The notes under the pieces: generated by a model
Seen by the model: only the letters and a program-made list of their open reading frames with translations
Database searches by the model: none
Told to the model about the DNA's origin: nothing
Assembly: GCF_004297405.1 (NCBI RefSeq)
Contig: NZ_SCVC01000002.1
Span: forward strand, 1-64,000
From: Reyranella sp.
Lineage (GTDB): Bacteria > Pseudomonadota > Alphaproteobacteria > Reyranellales > Reyranellaceae
Length of the DNA: 64,000 nucleotides
Direction: 5' to 3'
In this document: positions 26,339 to 35,247 of the stretch, one piece after another
How positions within the stretch are numbered: position 1 is the stretch's first letter
Layout of the letters: every line of letters starts with the position of its first letter
Position numbers and translations under genes: made by a program

Positions 26339-29300
26339 ATGACTGTGCATGACGAAGTCGCGATCGTTGGCTATGCCGGCCGTCTGCCCGGCGCCAAAAA
26401 TGCCGAAGGTTTCTGGCGTCTGTTGCGCGACAACCGCTCTGCGATAAGCTGGATTACCCCCGACCGTTTTCCGACGGCGGCCTTCTACCATCCCTCGACC
26501 GACCAACCGGGCCGCGCCTACACCTTCGCTGCCGGCCTGATCGACGATGTCTGGGGCTTCGATGCCTCGGCTTTCGGCATGAGCCCGCGCGAAGCCGAAC
26601 AGGTCGATCCACAACAGCGTCACCTGCTGGAAGTGACACACGATGCACTGGCTCACGCCGGCATCCGCCCGTCGAAGCTCGCCGGCAGCCATACCGGCGT
26701 CTATGTCGGCGCCTCGTCAGTCGACTACGGCGCGCGCTTCTTCGCCGATCCGTCGGCAGCCGACGTGCACATGATGACGGGCAATACGCTCAGCATCGTC
26801 TCCAATCGGCTTTCCTACAGTCTCGACCTGCACGGTCCCAGCTTCACCGTCGACACTGCCTGCTCCTCCTCACTGGTAGCGCTGTCGCTGGCAGCCGATG
26901 CGATCCGCAATGGCACGGTCGAAACGGCCATCGTCGGCGGCGTCAACCTCCTGCTCTCGCCCTTCTCGTTCGTGGGCTTCTCGCGCGCGTCAATGCTCTC
27001 GCCCACCGGGCGCTGCCGGCCTTTCGATGCCGCCGCCGACGGTTACGTGCGAGCCGAGGGCGCCGTCGTGCTGGTGCTGCAGTCGGTCGCCACCGCTCGC
27101 AAGGCGCGCAACCGCGTTCATGCGACGATCGTCGGCTCGGCCGTGGGACAGGATGGCCGCACGACCGGTCTCTCCCTCCCCTCGGCGGAATCCCAGCGAC
27201 GCCTGTTGGAACAGGTCTATGGCGACTTCGGCGTCGATCCCAGCGAACTCGCTTTCGTCGAGGCACATGGAACCGGCACGCAAGCGGGTGACCCGTTGGA
27301 AGCCGATGCGCTGGGCAAAGGCCTCGCGCAGCGGCGCTCGCAGCCCCTGCCAATCGGCTCAGTGAAATCGAACATCGGCCATCTCGAGCCTGCCTCCGGT
27401 TTGGCCGGTGTGCTGAAATCGATCCTGGCGCTGAACCGCGGCACCCTGCCGGGAACCCTGCACCAAGTCTCGCCGAACGAAAACATCCCGCTGGACGAGT
27501 TGAACCTCAAGGTGATCGGCCAGAACTGGTCGTTGCCGGAGCGCCGTGGGCCATCCCTGGCCGGCGTGAATTCGTTCGGCTTCGGTGGTACCAACGCGCA
27601 CGTCATCCTGCGCGGCGAAGACACGTCGGTAAGCGTTGCTCACCCGAGGACCGAGGCCGGACCGCCGCCGCTGCTGTTGTCGGCACATTCGGCCGAGGCG
27701 CTGCCCGAGCTGGCGCGTTCCTTCATCGAGCAATGGCCGTCCGACAAACGGCTAAGCAGCGACTTCATCGGCGCCGCAGCACATCTGCGCGATCCGCTGC
27801 CGCACCGACTCATCGTGCGTGGCAAGACGACCGAAGAGACGAAACACCATCTCGAGCAATTCGCTCAGGGCGAGCCATCGCCTGCGACGCTGAGCGGCCA
27901 AGCGCTCGGAACGAACCTGCCGATCGCCTACATCTTCTCCGGCAACGGCTCACAGTGGGTCGGCATGGGCCGGACGGCGTGGCACGCCAATCCGCGTTTC
28001 CGTGACGCCCTCAAGGAAGTCGACGTCCAATTCTCCCGGCGGCAGAAGGAATCGCTCATCGATCTCCTGTTCGCCGACGATCTCGCACAAAAGCTGCGTC
28101 AGGCGACCTATGCGCAGCCGCTGTTGCTCGCGCTGCAGATCGCGACCGTGCGCAGCTTCGAAGCACTGGGGATCGCGCCTGTCGCGACGATGGGGCATAG
28201 CGTCGGCGAAATCGCCGCCGCCTGGTGCGCCGGTGCACTCAGCCTCGACCAAGCGATCGATGTGGTTGTCGCCCGCAGCCGCCACCAGGAGTCGGTGAGG
28301 CACAGCGGCGCCATGGCTGCCCTCATGCTGGGCGAGCGTGATGCCCGCCGTTTCCTTGCCTCCACCAAGGTACCCGGCGTCGACATTGCCGCGATCAACA
28401 GCTGGCGCAGCGTTACGGTCTCGGGTCCGGTCAAGCAGATAGACTTGATGCTGACGGCCGCGGCCGACCTGCGCATTGGCGCCCGGCGACTCGATCTCGA
28501 CTATCCCTTCCACAGCTCATTGGTCGACCCTGTGCGCGGGCCACTCCTGCGCGAACTCAAGGGGTTGAAGCCGCTCAATGCGCGCCGCCGCTTCGTCTCG
28601 ACGGTGACCGGCGCGTTCGCCGACCACGGCATGCTCGGCGCCGATCACTGGTGGCTGAACGTGCGCGAGCCGGTGCACTTCGAGGCCGGCTTGAACTGCC
28701 TGCTGAAGGAAGGACTGCGCCTGTTCGTGGAGATCGGGCCCAAACCGATCCTGGCAAGCTACATTCGCGACACGATGCGCGAGGCCAATGTCCGAGGCGC
28801 CGTCGTAGAGTCGCTGACCGAATCACTGGAACAAGACGGCAGCGATCCCGTCGAGCGGGCGGTCTCTCGCCTGGTGCTGCTGGGCGGTCAGGTCGATGCG
28901 CAACGCTTCTTCGGGCCACCGCCAGTGACGGCGCTGCCCCTGCCCGCCTATCCTTGGCGGCATTCGCAATTCAAAGTGCGGTCGACCTCCGAGGCGGCCA
29001 ATACCTTCGCAGGACCGTCACATGCACTGCTCGGGTCGCGGCTGCGCCAGGACGGGTCGGCATGGTTCTCTACCATAGACCCTGCCCTGTTCCCCTGGAT
29101 GGCCGACCACAAAGTCGGCGGGCTCTCGGTCTTCCCGGCTGCCGGCTATGTCGAAGTAATGCTGGCTGTGGCGCGGGAGCTCTATCCTGAAGGCGCCATC
29201 GAACTGCGCGACTTCGACATCGTGCGTCCGCTAGTGTTCGACGGTGCGGCATCGTTCGAGACCTCGGTCACATTTGACCGTGAAACTGGCATCGCTGAGT

Positions 29301-32300
29301 TCCTGTCGCGCCCGCGCAACGCTGCCGTCGACTGGGCGATGAATGCCCGCGGCATCATCGGCCGATCGCCGGCGAGCCACGCGAACGCGCCGGCCAAGGC
29401 CGGCTCGATGGGCACTGTGGTCGTGCCGAAAGCCAAGGTCTACGACGTGTCGCGCGGACTGGGCTTCGACTATGGCCCGACATTCCAACGCATCCGGCAT
29501 GTCTCCTTTCCCGAGCCCAAGCTCGCCGTAGCCGCCCTGGAGCCCGAGGATGCGACGGCACTCGGCGGACGGGTGATCGACCTCACGGCGCTGGATGCAG
29601 CGTTCCACGCGCTGTTCGCGTCGGAGGAGGCCGGCGTCGCCGACATGCCGATGAAGCGCATGTTGCCGGTGCGCTTCGGCCGAGTACGCGTCTTCGAGCC
29701 CGGCGCCACGGCAATGCGCGCGATCGCCCGCACGCTGCGTCAGTCATTGACGTCGATGCTGGTCGACATCGACTTGCTGGACGAGGCCGGCAAAGTCATC
29801 GCCGCTGCCGAAGAGGTGCGGCTGATCGAGGCGCCCGTCGGCCAAGGCGCAGATCCGCGATCGTTCACTTACCAGGCGACTGTCTGGTCCTTGGAGCGCG
29901 CCGGCAAGCCCTCCACTGCGCACTTCCGCAGCAACAATGTCGCCGCAGAGCGCGAAGGGATGATGGACCCGGCTGCGCTCAGCGAGGCACTGCTGTTGCT
30001 CGATGCCGGCTGTCTGAGATTGGTCTGGAGCGCGTTCCGCAACGGCCCAGCGGCGCAAGATCTGCGTGAACTACCAACTGCACCAGACGGCGATGCCGAT
30101 TGGGCGGCCTATCTTTGCTCGGCACTCCTCTGGCACCTCGAGACGAAGAATCTGGTGCTCGAACAGCAGGGTGCACCGGCACTGGCCGAGACCTGCGATC
30201 TGCCAACTGTCGACTCGCTCGTACGTACGCTGCTCGCCCGTCATCCCACGATGGCCACGGAAGCAGCCAGCCTGTCGCGGCTCAGCGACATCATGGAGCG
30301 AGTGGTCGCCGGCGACGCCTCGGTGCAAGCCGAACTGCAATCGCCGCACTGGCGTCAGCTCGATGCGGCATCGCGACAGATCTCGTTGCTGCGCCGCGCC
30401 GTGTTCGACGAGGTCTTCCAGGCTGTCGCGGCGCGACCGGAAGGCCGACTGCTGCGGTTGCTGTTGATCGGCGCCGAGCATGCGGTGCTCGCCGCCGAGT
30501 TGCTGAGCGGTGTCCCCGGACTCGACATCGTCATCACCGACCTCGATCCGGATCGTCTCGATCAAGCGCGGGCGGCCCTGGACGATGACGCCCAGCACAT
30601 TCGCTGCGTTCCCTGGACCGACCTCGAGTCCTGGCCATCCGGCACTTTCGACCTCGCCGCCGCAGTCGATGCGCTGAGTGAGATCGCAGCATCGGGCGAC
30701 GGGCTCGACCGCCTGCAGCGCGTGCTGCGCCCTCGTGCGCCGCTGCTGGCCGGAGAACCGGCGCCCAGTCTCTTCTGGGATATCGTGCGCGGCATCCGTC
30801 CGAAGTGGTGGGCACGCTCGGCCAATTCCTCATTCCCTGTCGGCGCCCTGTTGACGGCGCGCGAATGGACGGACGAACTCGCGAGCGCGGGCTTCGACAC
30901 GGTCTCGGATAAGCCGATCCTCGGCGACGAGAGCATCGGCGTCCTTATCCACGGGGCTGCTGGCGCCTCCGACGCGGCGACCGACCCAGTGTCGGATCAG
31001 CCGGTGTTCGCCTGGGAAGGTGACGAGACGCCCAACCGCAAGGCATTGCAGGCGGCGCTGCCGAACGCCGGCGCAGGCACTTCCGAGACGACAACGACGA
31101 CTGATATCGCCTGGATCCTCGATGCCGGCCGTGCTGGCGCGACAGTGCCCCAGATGAGTGCGTTGTTGTCACGCGTAGCCGATCGCTGCCGGCATCTGGG
31201 CGCGGCCCCGGCACGGCTCTGGATGTTGGTCGACTTCGGCGAAAGCCCGCCGGGATCGCCGCTCGAAAGCCCGTTCTGGTGCGCTCTCACCGCCGCGATG
31301 CGCGTCGCGCAAAACGAGTACGCTGCCCTCGAGATCCATTGCCTCGGCCTGGCCGGTGCGCCGGCCTCCGTCACCTTGCGGCGCGCCGCCGAAGAGATGG
31401 CCACACCGACCGACGAGCGTGAGGTCTTTTTCCGTGGCAACGAGCGCTTGGTCTTCCGCCTCACGCGCGGCGCAGCGCCTCCCGCCCAGCCGCTGGAGCG
31501 TAGCGACGATGTCGCGCTCAAGCTGGTGCCGCGCTCCAGCTCGAACCGCGGCGCGCTCGCTTGGTCTGCAACGCCACGACAAGTGCCTGGCCCGGGCGAG
31601 GTCGAGATCGAGGTGGCGGCAACCGGATTGAACTTCCGTGACGTGATGTGGAATCTCGGCCTGCTCCCGGAAGAGGCGCTGGAGGACGGCTATGCCGGCC
31701 CTGCTCTCGGCATGGAGTGCGCTGGCACGGTTACCGCGGTCGGTCCGGAGACCCTGGAATACGAAGTCGGCGACCGTGTCGTCGCTTTCGTCTCCGGCGG
31801 CTTCGCAAGCCATGTCGTGACGCCGGCCTTCTCCGTGAGCCCCCTACCCGGCAACCTGACCTTCGAGGCCGCGGCGACCATACCCGTCGCCTTCCTCACT
31901 GCTTATTATTCGCTCGTTCATCTCGCCGGCCTCAAGCAAGGCGAGACCGTGCTGGTCCACGGTGGCGCCGGCGCGGTCGGCCTGGCTGCCTTGCAGGTCG
32001 CGCGTTTCTGCGGTGCCAAGGTCATCGCGACGGCCGGCAGCGAGGAGAAGCGGGCACTGCTGCGCGACCTCGGCGCTGACGTCGTGCTGAATTCGCGCTC
32101 GCTCGCCTTCGCCGACGAGGTCTCGGCCCATACCGATGGCCGTGGCGTCGACATCGTGCTGAACTCGCTGGCCGGCGAGGCGATGATCCGCTCGATGGAT
32201 TGCCTGAGGCCCTTCGGCCGGTTCATCGAACTGGGCAAGCGCGACTTCTATGCCAACACGCATGTCGGCTTGCGGCCCTTCCGCCGCAACCTCAGCTACT

Positions 32301-33781
32301 TCGGCGTCGACGTCGACCAGCTCATCATCGAGCACCGTGATCTGACGCAGAGGCTGTTCAGCGAGCTGATCGAGTTGTTCGCGACCGGCGAATTCCAGCC
32401 CCTACCGCACCGGGTATACGGTGGGGAGCGGTTGGGCGATGCCTTCCGACTGATGCAGCGGGCCGGACATATCGGCAAGATCGTCGTGACACCGGCCCGG
32501 CAGGCCAGCGAAGACACGCGCGTGGAGGGCGCCTTCCCGGTCGATCCGGAAGGCGTTCATCTCGTGATCGGCGGAACAAGCGGCTTCGGTCTGGCGACGG
32601 CCGAATGGCTGGTTGACCGCGGCGCACGCCACCTCGTGCTGGCGAGCCGGTCCGGCCAGCTGGCCGAGGGAGCCTCCGCCCGCGTCGAAGCGCTGCGGCG
32701 TAGCGGCGTCGAAATCAAGGCAGTGGCTCTCGACGTCACCGACGCCGGCGTCCTGCAGCGCAGCGTCAAGAACCTCGCAGGCCGCCGATCGCTCAAGGGA
32801 ATCGTCCATGCCGCGATGGTGCTCGACGATCGCCTGATCGACGGCATGGATCAGGAAGCGATCACCAAGGTGCTGCAGCCGAAGATGGGTGGCGCGCTCA
32901 ACCTCGAGGGGCTGGCCTCCGAGCTTGAGGCGTCGGGGCAGAAGCTCGACTACCTGTTGCTCTATTCATCGGCAACAACCCTTCTGGGCAATCCCGGTCA
33001 GTTCAACTACGTCGCGGCCAACGGCTTCCTCGAGGGGCTGGCCCGCCGGGCCCAGCGGCATGGATTGCCTGCGCTGGCGGTCGCCTGGGGCGGCATTGAA
33101 GATACCGGCTATCTCGCCCGCAATATCTCGGCAAATACGAGCCTGAAGAAGCGCTTTGCCTCGAGCCTGATCGCGTCGCGCCCTGCACTCGACGCACTCG
33201 ATCTCGCGTTCGATGCCGAGGGCCGGCCGGCGATGGCGTTCCTCTCGATCGGCCGGATCGACTGGGGCATGGCCAAGCGTGAACTGGCGGTGACACGGGC
33301 GCCCATGTTCGGCGCCGTGGTTCCGGCGGCCGGTACGCGCCAGACGACGGATTCCGCAGCGACACTAGAGAAGCTGCGCGGCATGTCGGTCGACCAGGCA
33401 AGTGAAGTGCTCCTCGAAATCATCGTCGAGGAAATTGCCCGCGTGCTGCGTCTGCCGCCCAAGGAGATCGACCGGCACCGCGCCCTGGCCGAAATCGGCA
33501 TGGACTCGTTGATGATGCTGGAGCTCAGGACCACCGTCGAAGAGTCGCTGCAGGTCGACCTGCCCATCATGTCGCTGGCCAACGGGATTACGCCGGTAGA
33601 CGTCGCCCGCCGGATCGCTACCCTGATCGCCGGCGACGGCCCCAAGGAAACGATGCCGGGCCAGCTCGCGGCTCTGTCGGCAAGCCATGTCGCTGCCGAG
33701 GCAGAGTCGACGGACGCTGCCGACCGGCAGGCCGCCGTCCGCGCCGTACTCGATCGCTCGCGTAATCTGGAAGGACTCTGA
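26339..33781 (+). CDS. Reducing type I polyketide synthase, KS-AT-DH-(MT)-ER-KR-ACP
   Basis: 2480 residues. Ketosynthase 1-430 with DTACSSSL (Cys175), EAHGTGT (His310) and KSNIGHL (His348). Acyltransferase about 530-840 with GHSVGEIAAAW (Ser621) and YPFHS (His725), a Phe-containing form that suggests malonyl-CoA. Dehydratase about 890-1180 with DHKVGGLSVFP (His924) and LDAAFH (Asp1086). A methyltransferase-like region about 1340-1530 whose SAM loop is degenerate (LLLIGAEHAVLAAE). Enoylreductase about 1740-2060 with VLVHGGAGAVGLAALQ. Ketoreductase about 2065-2290 with VIGGTSGFGLATAEWL and Tyr2224 in FNYVAANGF. Carrier protein with GMDSLMML (Ser2390). All reducing sites are present, so a saturated chain from iterative use is likely. 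There is no thioesterase; the gene ends ATGA into an alpha-oxoamine synthase that may release the chain. Confidence 0.93.
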   Translation: MTVHDEVAIVGYAGRLPGAKNAEGFWRLLRDNRSAISWITPDRFPTAAFYHPSTDQPGRAYTFAAGLIDDVWGFDASAFGMSPREAEQVDPQQRHLLEVTHDALAHAGIRPSKLAGSHTGVYVGASSVDYGARFFADPSAADVHMMTGNTLSIVSNRLSYSLDLHGPSFTVDTACSSSLVALSLAADAIRNGTVETAIVGGVNLLLSPFSFVGFSRASMLSPTGRCRPFDAAADGYVRAEGAVVLVLQSVATARKARNRVHATIVGSAVGQDGRTTGLSLPSAESQRRLLEQVYGDFGVDPSELAFVEAHGTGTQAGDPLEADALGKGLAQRRSQPLPIGSVKSNIGHLEPASGLAGVLKSILALNRGTLPGTLHQVSPNENIPLDELNLKVIGQNWSLPERRGPSLAGVNSFGFGGTNAHVILRGEDTSVSVAHPRTEAGPPPLLLSAHSAEALPELARSFIEQWPSDKRLSSDFIGAAAHLRDPLPHRLIVRGKTTEETKHHLEQFAQGEPSPATLSGQALGTNLPIAYIFSGNGSQWVGMGRTAWHANPRFRDALKEVDVQFSRRQKESLIDLLFADDLAQKLRQATYAQPLLLALQIATVRSFEALGIAPVATMGHSVGEIAAAWCAGALSLDQAIDVVVARSRHQESVRHSGAMAALMLGERDARRFLASTKVPGVDIAAINSWRSVTVSGPVKQIDLMLTAAADLRIGARRLDLDYPFHSSLVDPVRGPLLRELKGLKPLNARRRFVSTVTGAFADHGMLGADHWWLNVREPVHFEAGLNCLLKEGLRLFVEIGPKPILASYIRDTMREANVRGAVVESLTESLEQDGSDPVERAVSRLVLLGGQVDAQRFFGPPPVTALPLPAYPWRHSQFKVRSTSEAANTFAGPSHALLGSRLRQDGSAWFSTIDPALFPWMADHKVGGLSVFPAAGYVEVMLAVARELYPEGAIELRDFDIVRPLVFDGAASFETSVTFDRETGIAEFLSRPRNAAVDWAMNARGIIGRSPASHANAPAKAGSMGTVVVPKAKVYDVSRGLGFDYGPTFQRIRHVSFPEPKLAVAALEPEDATALGGRVIDLTALDAAFHALFASEEAGVADMPMKRMLPVRFGRVRVFEPGATAMRAIARTLRQSLTSMLVDIDLLDEAGKVIAAAEEVRLIEAPVGQGADPRSFTYQATVWSLERAGKPSTAHFRSNNVAAEREGMMDPAALSEALLLLDAGCLRLVWSAFRNGPAAQDLRELPTAPDGDADWAAYLCSALLWHLETKNLVLEQQGAPALAETCDLPTVDSLVRTLLARHPTMATEAASLSRLSDIMERVVAGDASVQAELQSPHWRQLDAASRQISLLRRAVFDEVFQAVAARPEGRLLRLLLIGAEHAVLAAELLSGVPGLDIVITDLDPDRLDQARAALDDDAQHIRCVPWTDLESWPSGTFDLAAAVDALSEIAASGDGLDRLQRVLRPRAPLLAGEPAPSLFWDIVRGIRPKWWARSANSSFPVGALLTAREWTDELASAGFDTVSDKPILGDESIGVLIHGAAGASDAATDPVSDQPVFAWEGDETPNRKALQAALPNAGAGTSETTTTTDIAWILDAGRAGATVPQMSALLSRVADRCRHLGAAPARLWMLVDFGESPPGSPLESPFWCALTAAMRVAQNEYAALEIHCLGLAGAPASVTLRRAAEEMATPTDEREVFFRGNERLVFRLTRGAAPPAQPLERSDDVALKLVPRSSSNRGALAWSATPRQVPGPGEVEIEVAATGLNFRDVMWNLGLLPEEALEDGYAGPALGMECAGTVTAVGPETLEYEVGDRVVAFVSGGFASHVVTPAFSVSPLPGNLTFEAAATIPVAFLTAYYSLVHLAGLKQGETVLVHGGAGAVGLAALQVARFCGAKVIATAGSEEKRALLRDLGADVVLNSRSLAFADEVSAHTDGRGVDIVLNSLAGEAMIRSMDCLRPFGRFIELGKRDFYANTHVGLRPFRRNLSYFGVDVDQLIIEHRDLTQRLFSELIELFATGEFQPLPHRVYGGERLGDAFRLMQRAGHIGKIVVTPARQASEDTRVEGAFPVDPEGVHLVIGGTSGFGLATAEWLVDRGARHLVLASRSGQLAEGASARVEALRRSGVEIKAVALDVTDAGVLQRSVKNLAGRRSLKGIVHAAMVLDDRLIDGMDQEAITKVLQPKMGGALNLEGLASELEASGQKLDYLLLYSSATTLLGNPGQFNYVAANGFLEGLARRAQRHGLPALAVAWGGIEDTGYLARNISANTSLKKRFASSLIASRPALDALDLAFDAEGRPAMAFLSIGRIDWGMAKRELAVTRAPMFGAVVPAAGTRQTTDSAATLEKLRGMSVDQASEVLLEIIVEEIARVLRLPPKEIDRHRALAEIGMDSLMMLELRTTVEESLQVDLPIMSLANGITPVDVARRIATLIAGDGPKETMPGQLAALSASHVAAEAESTDAADRQAAVRAVLDRSRNLEGL

Positions 33782-35154
33782 TGACCGAAGGCGTCCGCTC
33801 TTCCGACGAAGCTCTCGACGTCGTGACCCGGGTCCGTCAGGCGCTGGCCCAGCCGTCGGCTGGCGCCGAGCGCGCACCGCTGCGTCCCACGCAGGTGGCC
33901 GCGGCAGAGGAGCGGCGGCGGTTCGATTTCGGCACGCTGCCGGAATACGAAGTCCTGAAGCTGCAGAAGGCCGCGGGCGAGATCGCCGGCATCGAGAACC
34001 CCTTCTATCGCCTCCATGACGGGCGGGCGGCCGAGACGACGTCTGTGGAAGGCCGCGAAGTCATCAACTTCTCCTCCTACGATTACCTCGGCTTGAACGG
34101 CCACCCCGATGTCGGCGCCGCGGCAAAGGCCGCGATCGACAAGTTCGGGACATCGGTTGGCGCGAGCCGGCTGACGGCGGGCGAGCGGCAGGTGCATCGC
34201 GACCTCGAGGCGCTGCTGGCCGAACTGCACGGCGTCGAGGATGCGCTCTCCTTCGTCAGTGGCCATGCGACCAACGTTTCGGTGATCGGCGGCCTCCTCG
34301 GCCCCGACGATCTCCTGGTCAGCGATACCCTCATTCACAACAGCGTCGTGGAAGGTGCCAAGCTGTCGGGCGCCAAGCGGATCCTCTGCTCACACGGCGA
34401 TGTCGAAGCGATCGAGCGGGCGCTGCGGCTCAACCGGCGGCGGCACCGTCGCGCCCTGATCATCGTCGAAGGCCTCTACAGCATGGACGGCGACATGCCC
34501 GATCTCGCCGCGCTGGTACGCCTGAAGCGGCGCTACGATGCGTGGCTAATGGTCGACGAAGCGCATTCGGTGGGCGTGCTGGGCACCACCGGCCGCGGCA
34601 TCGCCGAAGAGCAGGGCGTCGATCCCGCCGATGTCGATATCTGGATGGGCACGCTCAGCAAGGCGCTGGCTTCGACCGGGGGCTATGTCGCCGGCAGCCG
34701 CAAGCTGATCGAGCTGCTGAAATACACCTCGCCGGGCTTCGTCTACAGTGTCGGCGGCTGCCCCTCCGTCGCGGCGGCAGCAAGCGCGGCCATCGAAGTG
34801 ATGCGCCGCGAGCCGTGGCGCCTGGAGAAGTTGCGGCAGAACGGCCAGGCCTTTGTGGCAGGCGCGAAGGCGCGCGGCCTCGATGTCGGGCTCAGCATCG
34901 GCGCTTCGGTCGTGCCCATCATCGTAGGCAATTCACCGAATGCCGTGATCCTGTCCCACCGCCTGCTGGCGCGCGGTTACAACGTCATTCCGATTATTTT
35001 CCCGGGCGTCGCCGAGAACCAGTCGCGGCTCAGGTTCTTCATCACCAGCCGCCATACCTCGGAGCATATCGACGGTGTGCTCGATGCGATCGCCGAGGAG
35101 CTGCCAGAAATCCGCAAGGCGCCATCGTTCATCAACGTGGTCGCTGGCCGCTGA
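33781..35154 (+). CDS. PLP-dependent alpha-oxoamine synthase (serine palmitoyltransferase/AONS-like)
   Basis: 457 residues. After about 80 extra N-terminal residues the fold type I core starts (INFSSYDYLGLNGHPDVGAA). Further features: SRLTAGERQVHRDLEALLAE, the His stack DTLIHNSV, the Asp that binds the PLP ring in MVDEAHSVGVLG, and the Schiff-base lysine in GTLSKALASTGGY (Lys294). The family condenses an acyl thioester with a small amino acid with loss of CO2, giving an alpha-amino-ketone (8-amino-7-oxononanoate, 3-ketosphinganine). Because it is coupled by ATGA to a polyketide synthase without thioesterase, the acyl donor is most likely the carrier-bound polyketide chain. The amino acid cannot be told from sequence. 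BioF itself is less likely, as no other biotin gene is near. Confidence 0.88.
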   Translation: MTEGVRSSDEALDVVTRVRQALAQPSAGAERAPLRPTQVAAAEERRRFDFGTLPEYEVLKLQKAAGEIAGIENPFYRLHDGRAAETTSVEGREVINFSSYDYLGLNGHPDVGAAAKAAIDKFGTSVGASRLTAGERQVHRDLEALLAELHGVEDALSFVSGHATNVSVIGGLLGPDDLLVSDTLIHNSVVEGAKLSGAKRILCSHGDVEAIERALRLNRRRHRRALIIVEGLYSMDGDMPDLAALVRLKRRYDAWLMVDEAHSVGVLGTTGRGIAEEQGVDPADVDIWMGTLSKALASTGGYVAGSRKLIELLKYTSPGFVYSVGGCPSVAAAASAAIEVMRREPWRLEKLRQNGQAFVAGAKARGLDVGLSIGASVVPIIVGNSPNAVILSHRLLARGYNVIPIIFPGVAENQSRLRFFITSRHTSEHIDGVLDAIAEELPEIRKAPSFINVVAGR

Positions 35155-35174
35155 CGGCAGGGAGAGCCCTGCCG
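35155..35174 (+). terminator. Hairpin directly after the aminoketone synthase gene
   Basis: CGGCAGGG (35155-35162) and CCCTGCCG (35167-35174) form a perfect eight-pair stem with loop AGAG, starting at the first base after the TGA stop. No T-run follows, so it may slow or protect the transcript rather than end it on its own. Confidence 0.5.
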
Positions 35175-35247
35175 TCCATATCCGGCCTCTACCCTTCGGA
35201 AATCCTCTTTCGAGGACCTCCGAGGGGCATGTCATCGACCGGCCTGC

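Noticed and set aside
33781..35154. Assignment of the PLP enzyme as BioF
   Set aside because: No other biotin gene is near, it is translationally coupled to a polyketide synthase, and it has a long N-terminal extension; sequence motifs alone do not separate BioF from SPT, so only the family was called.
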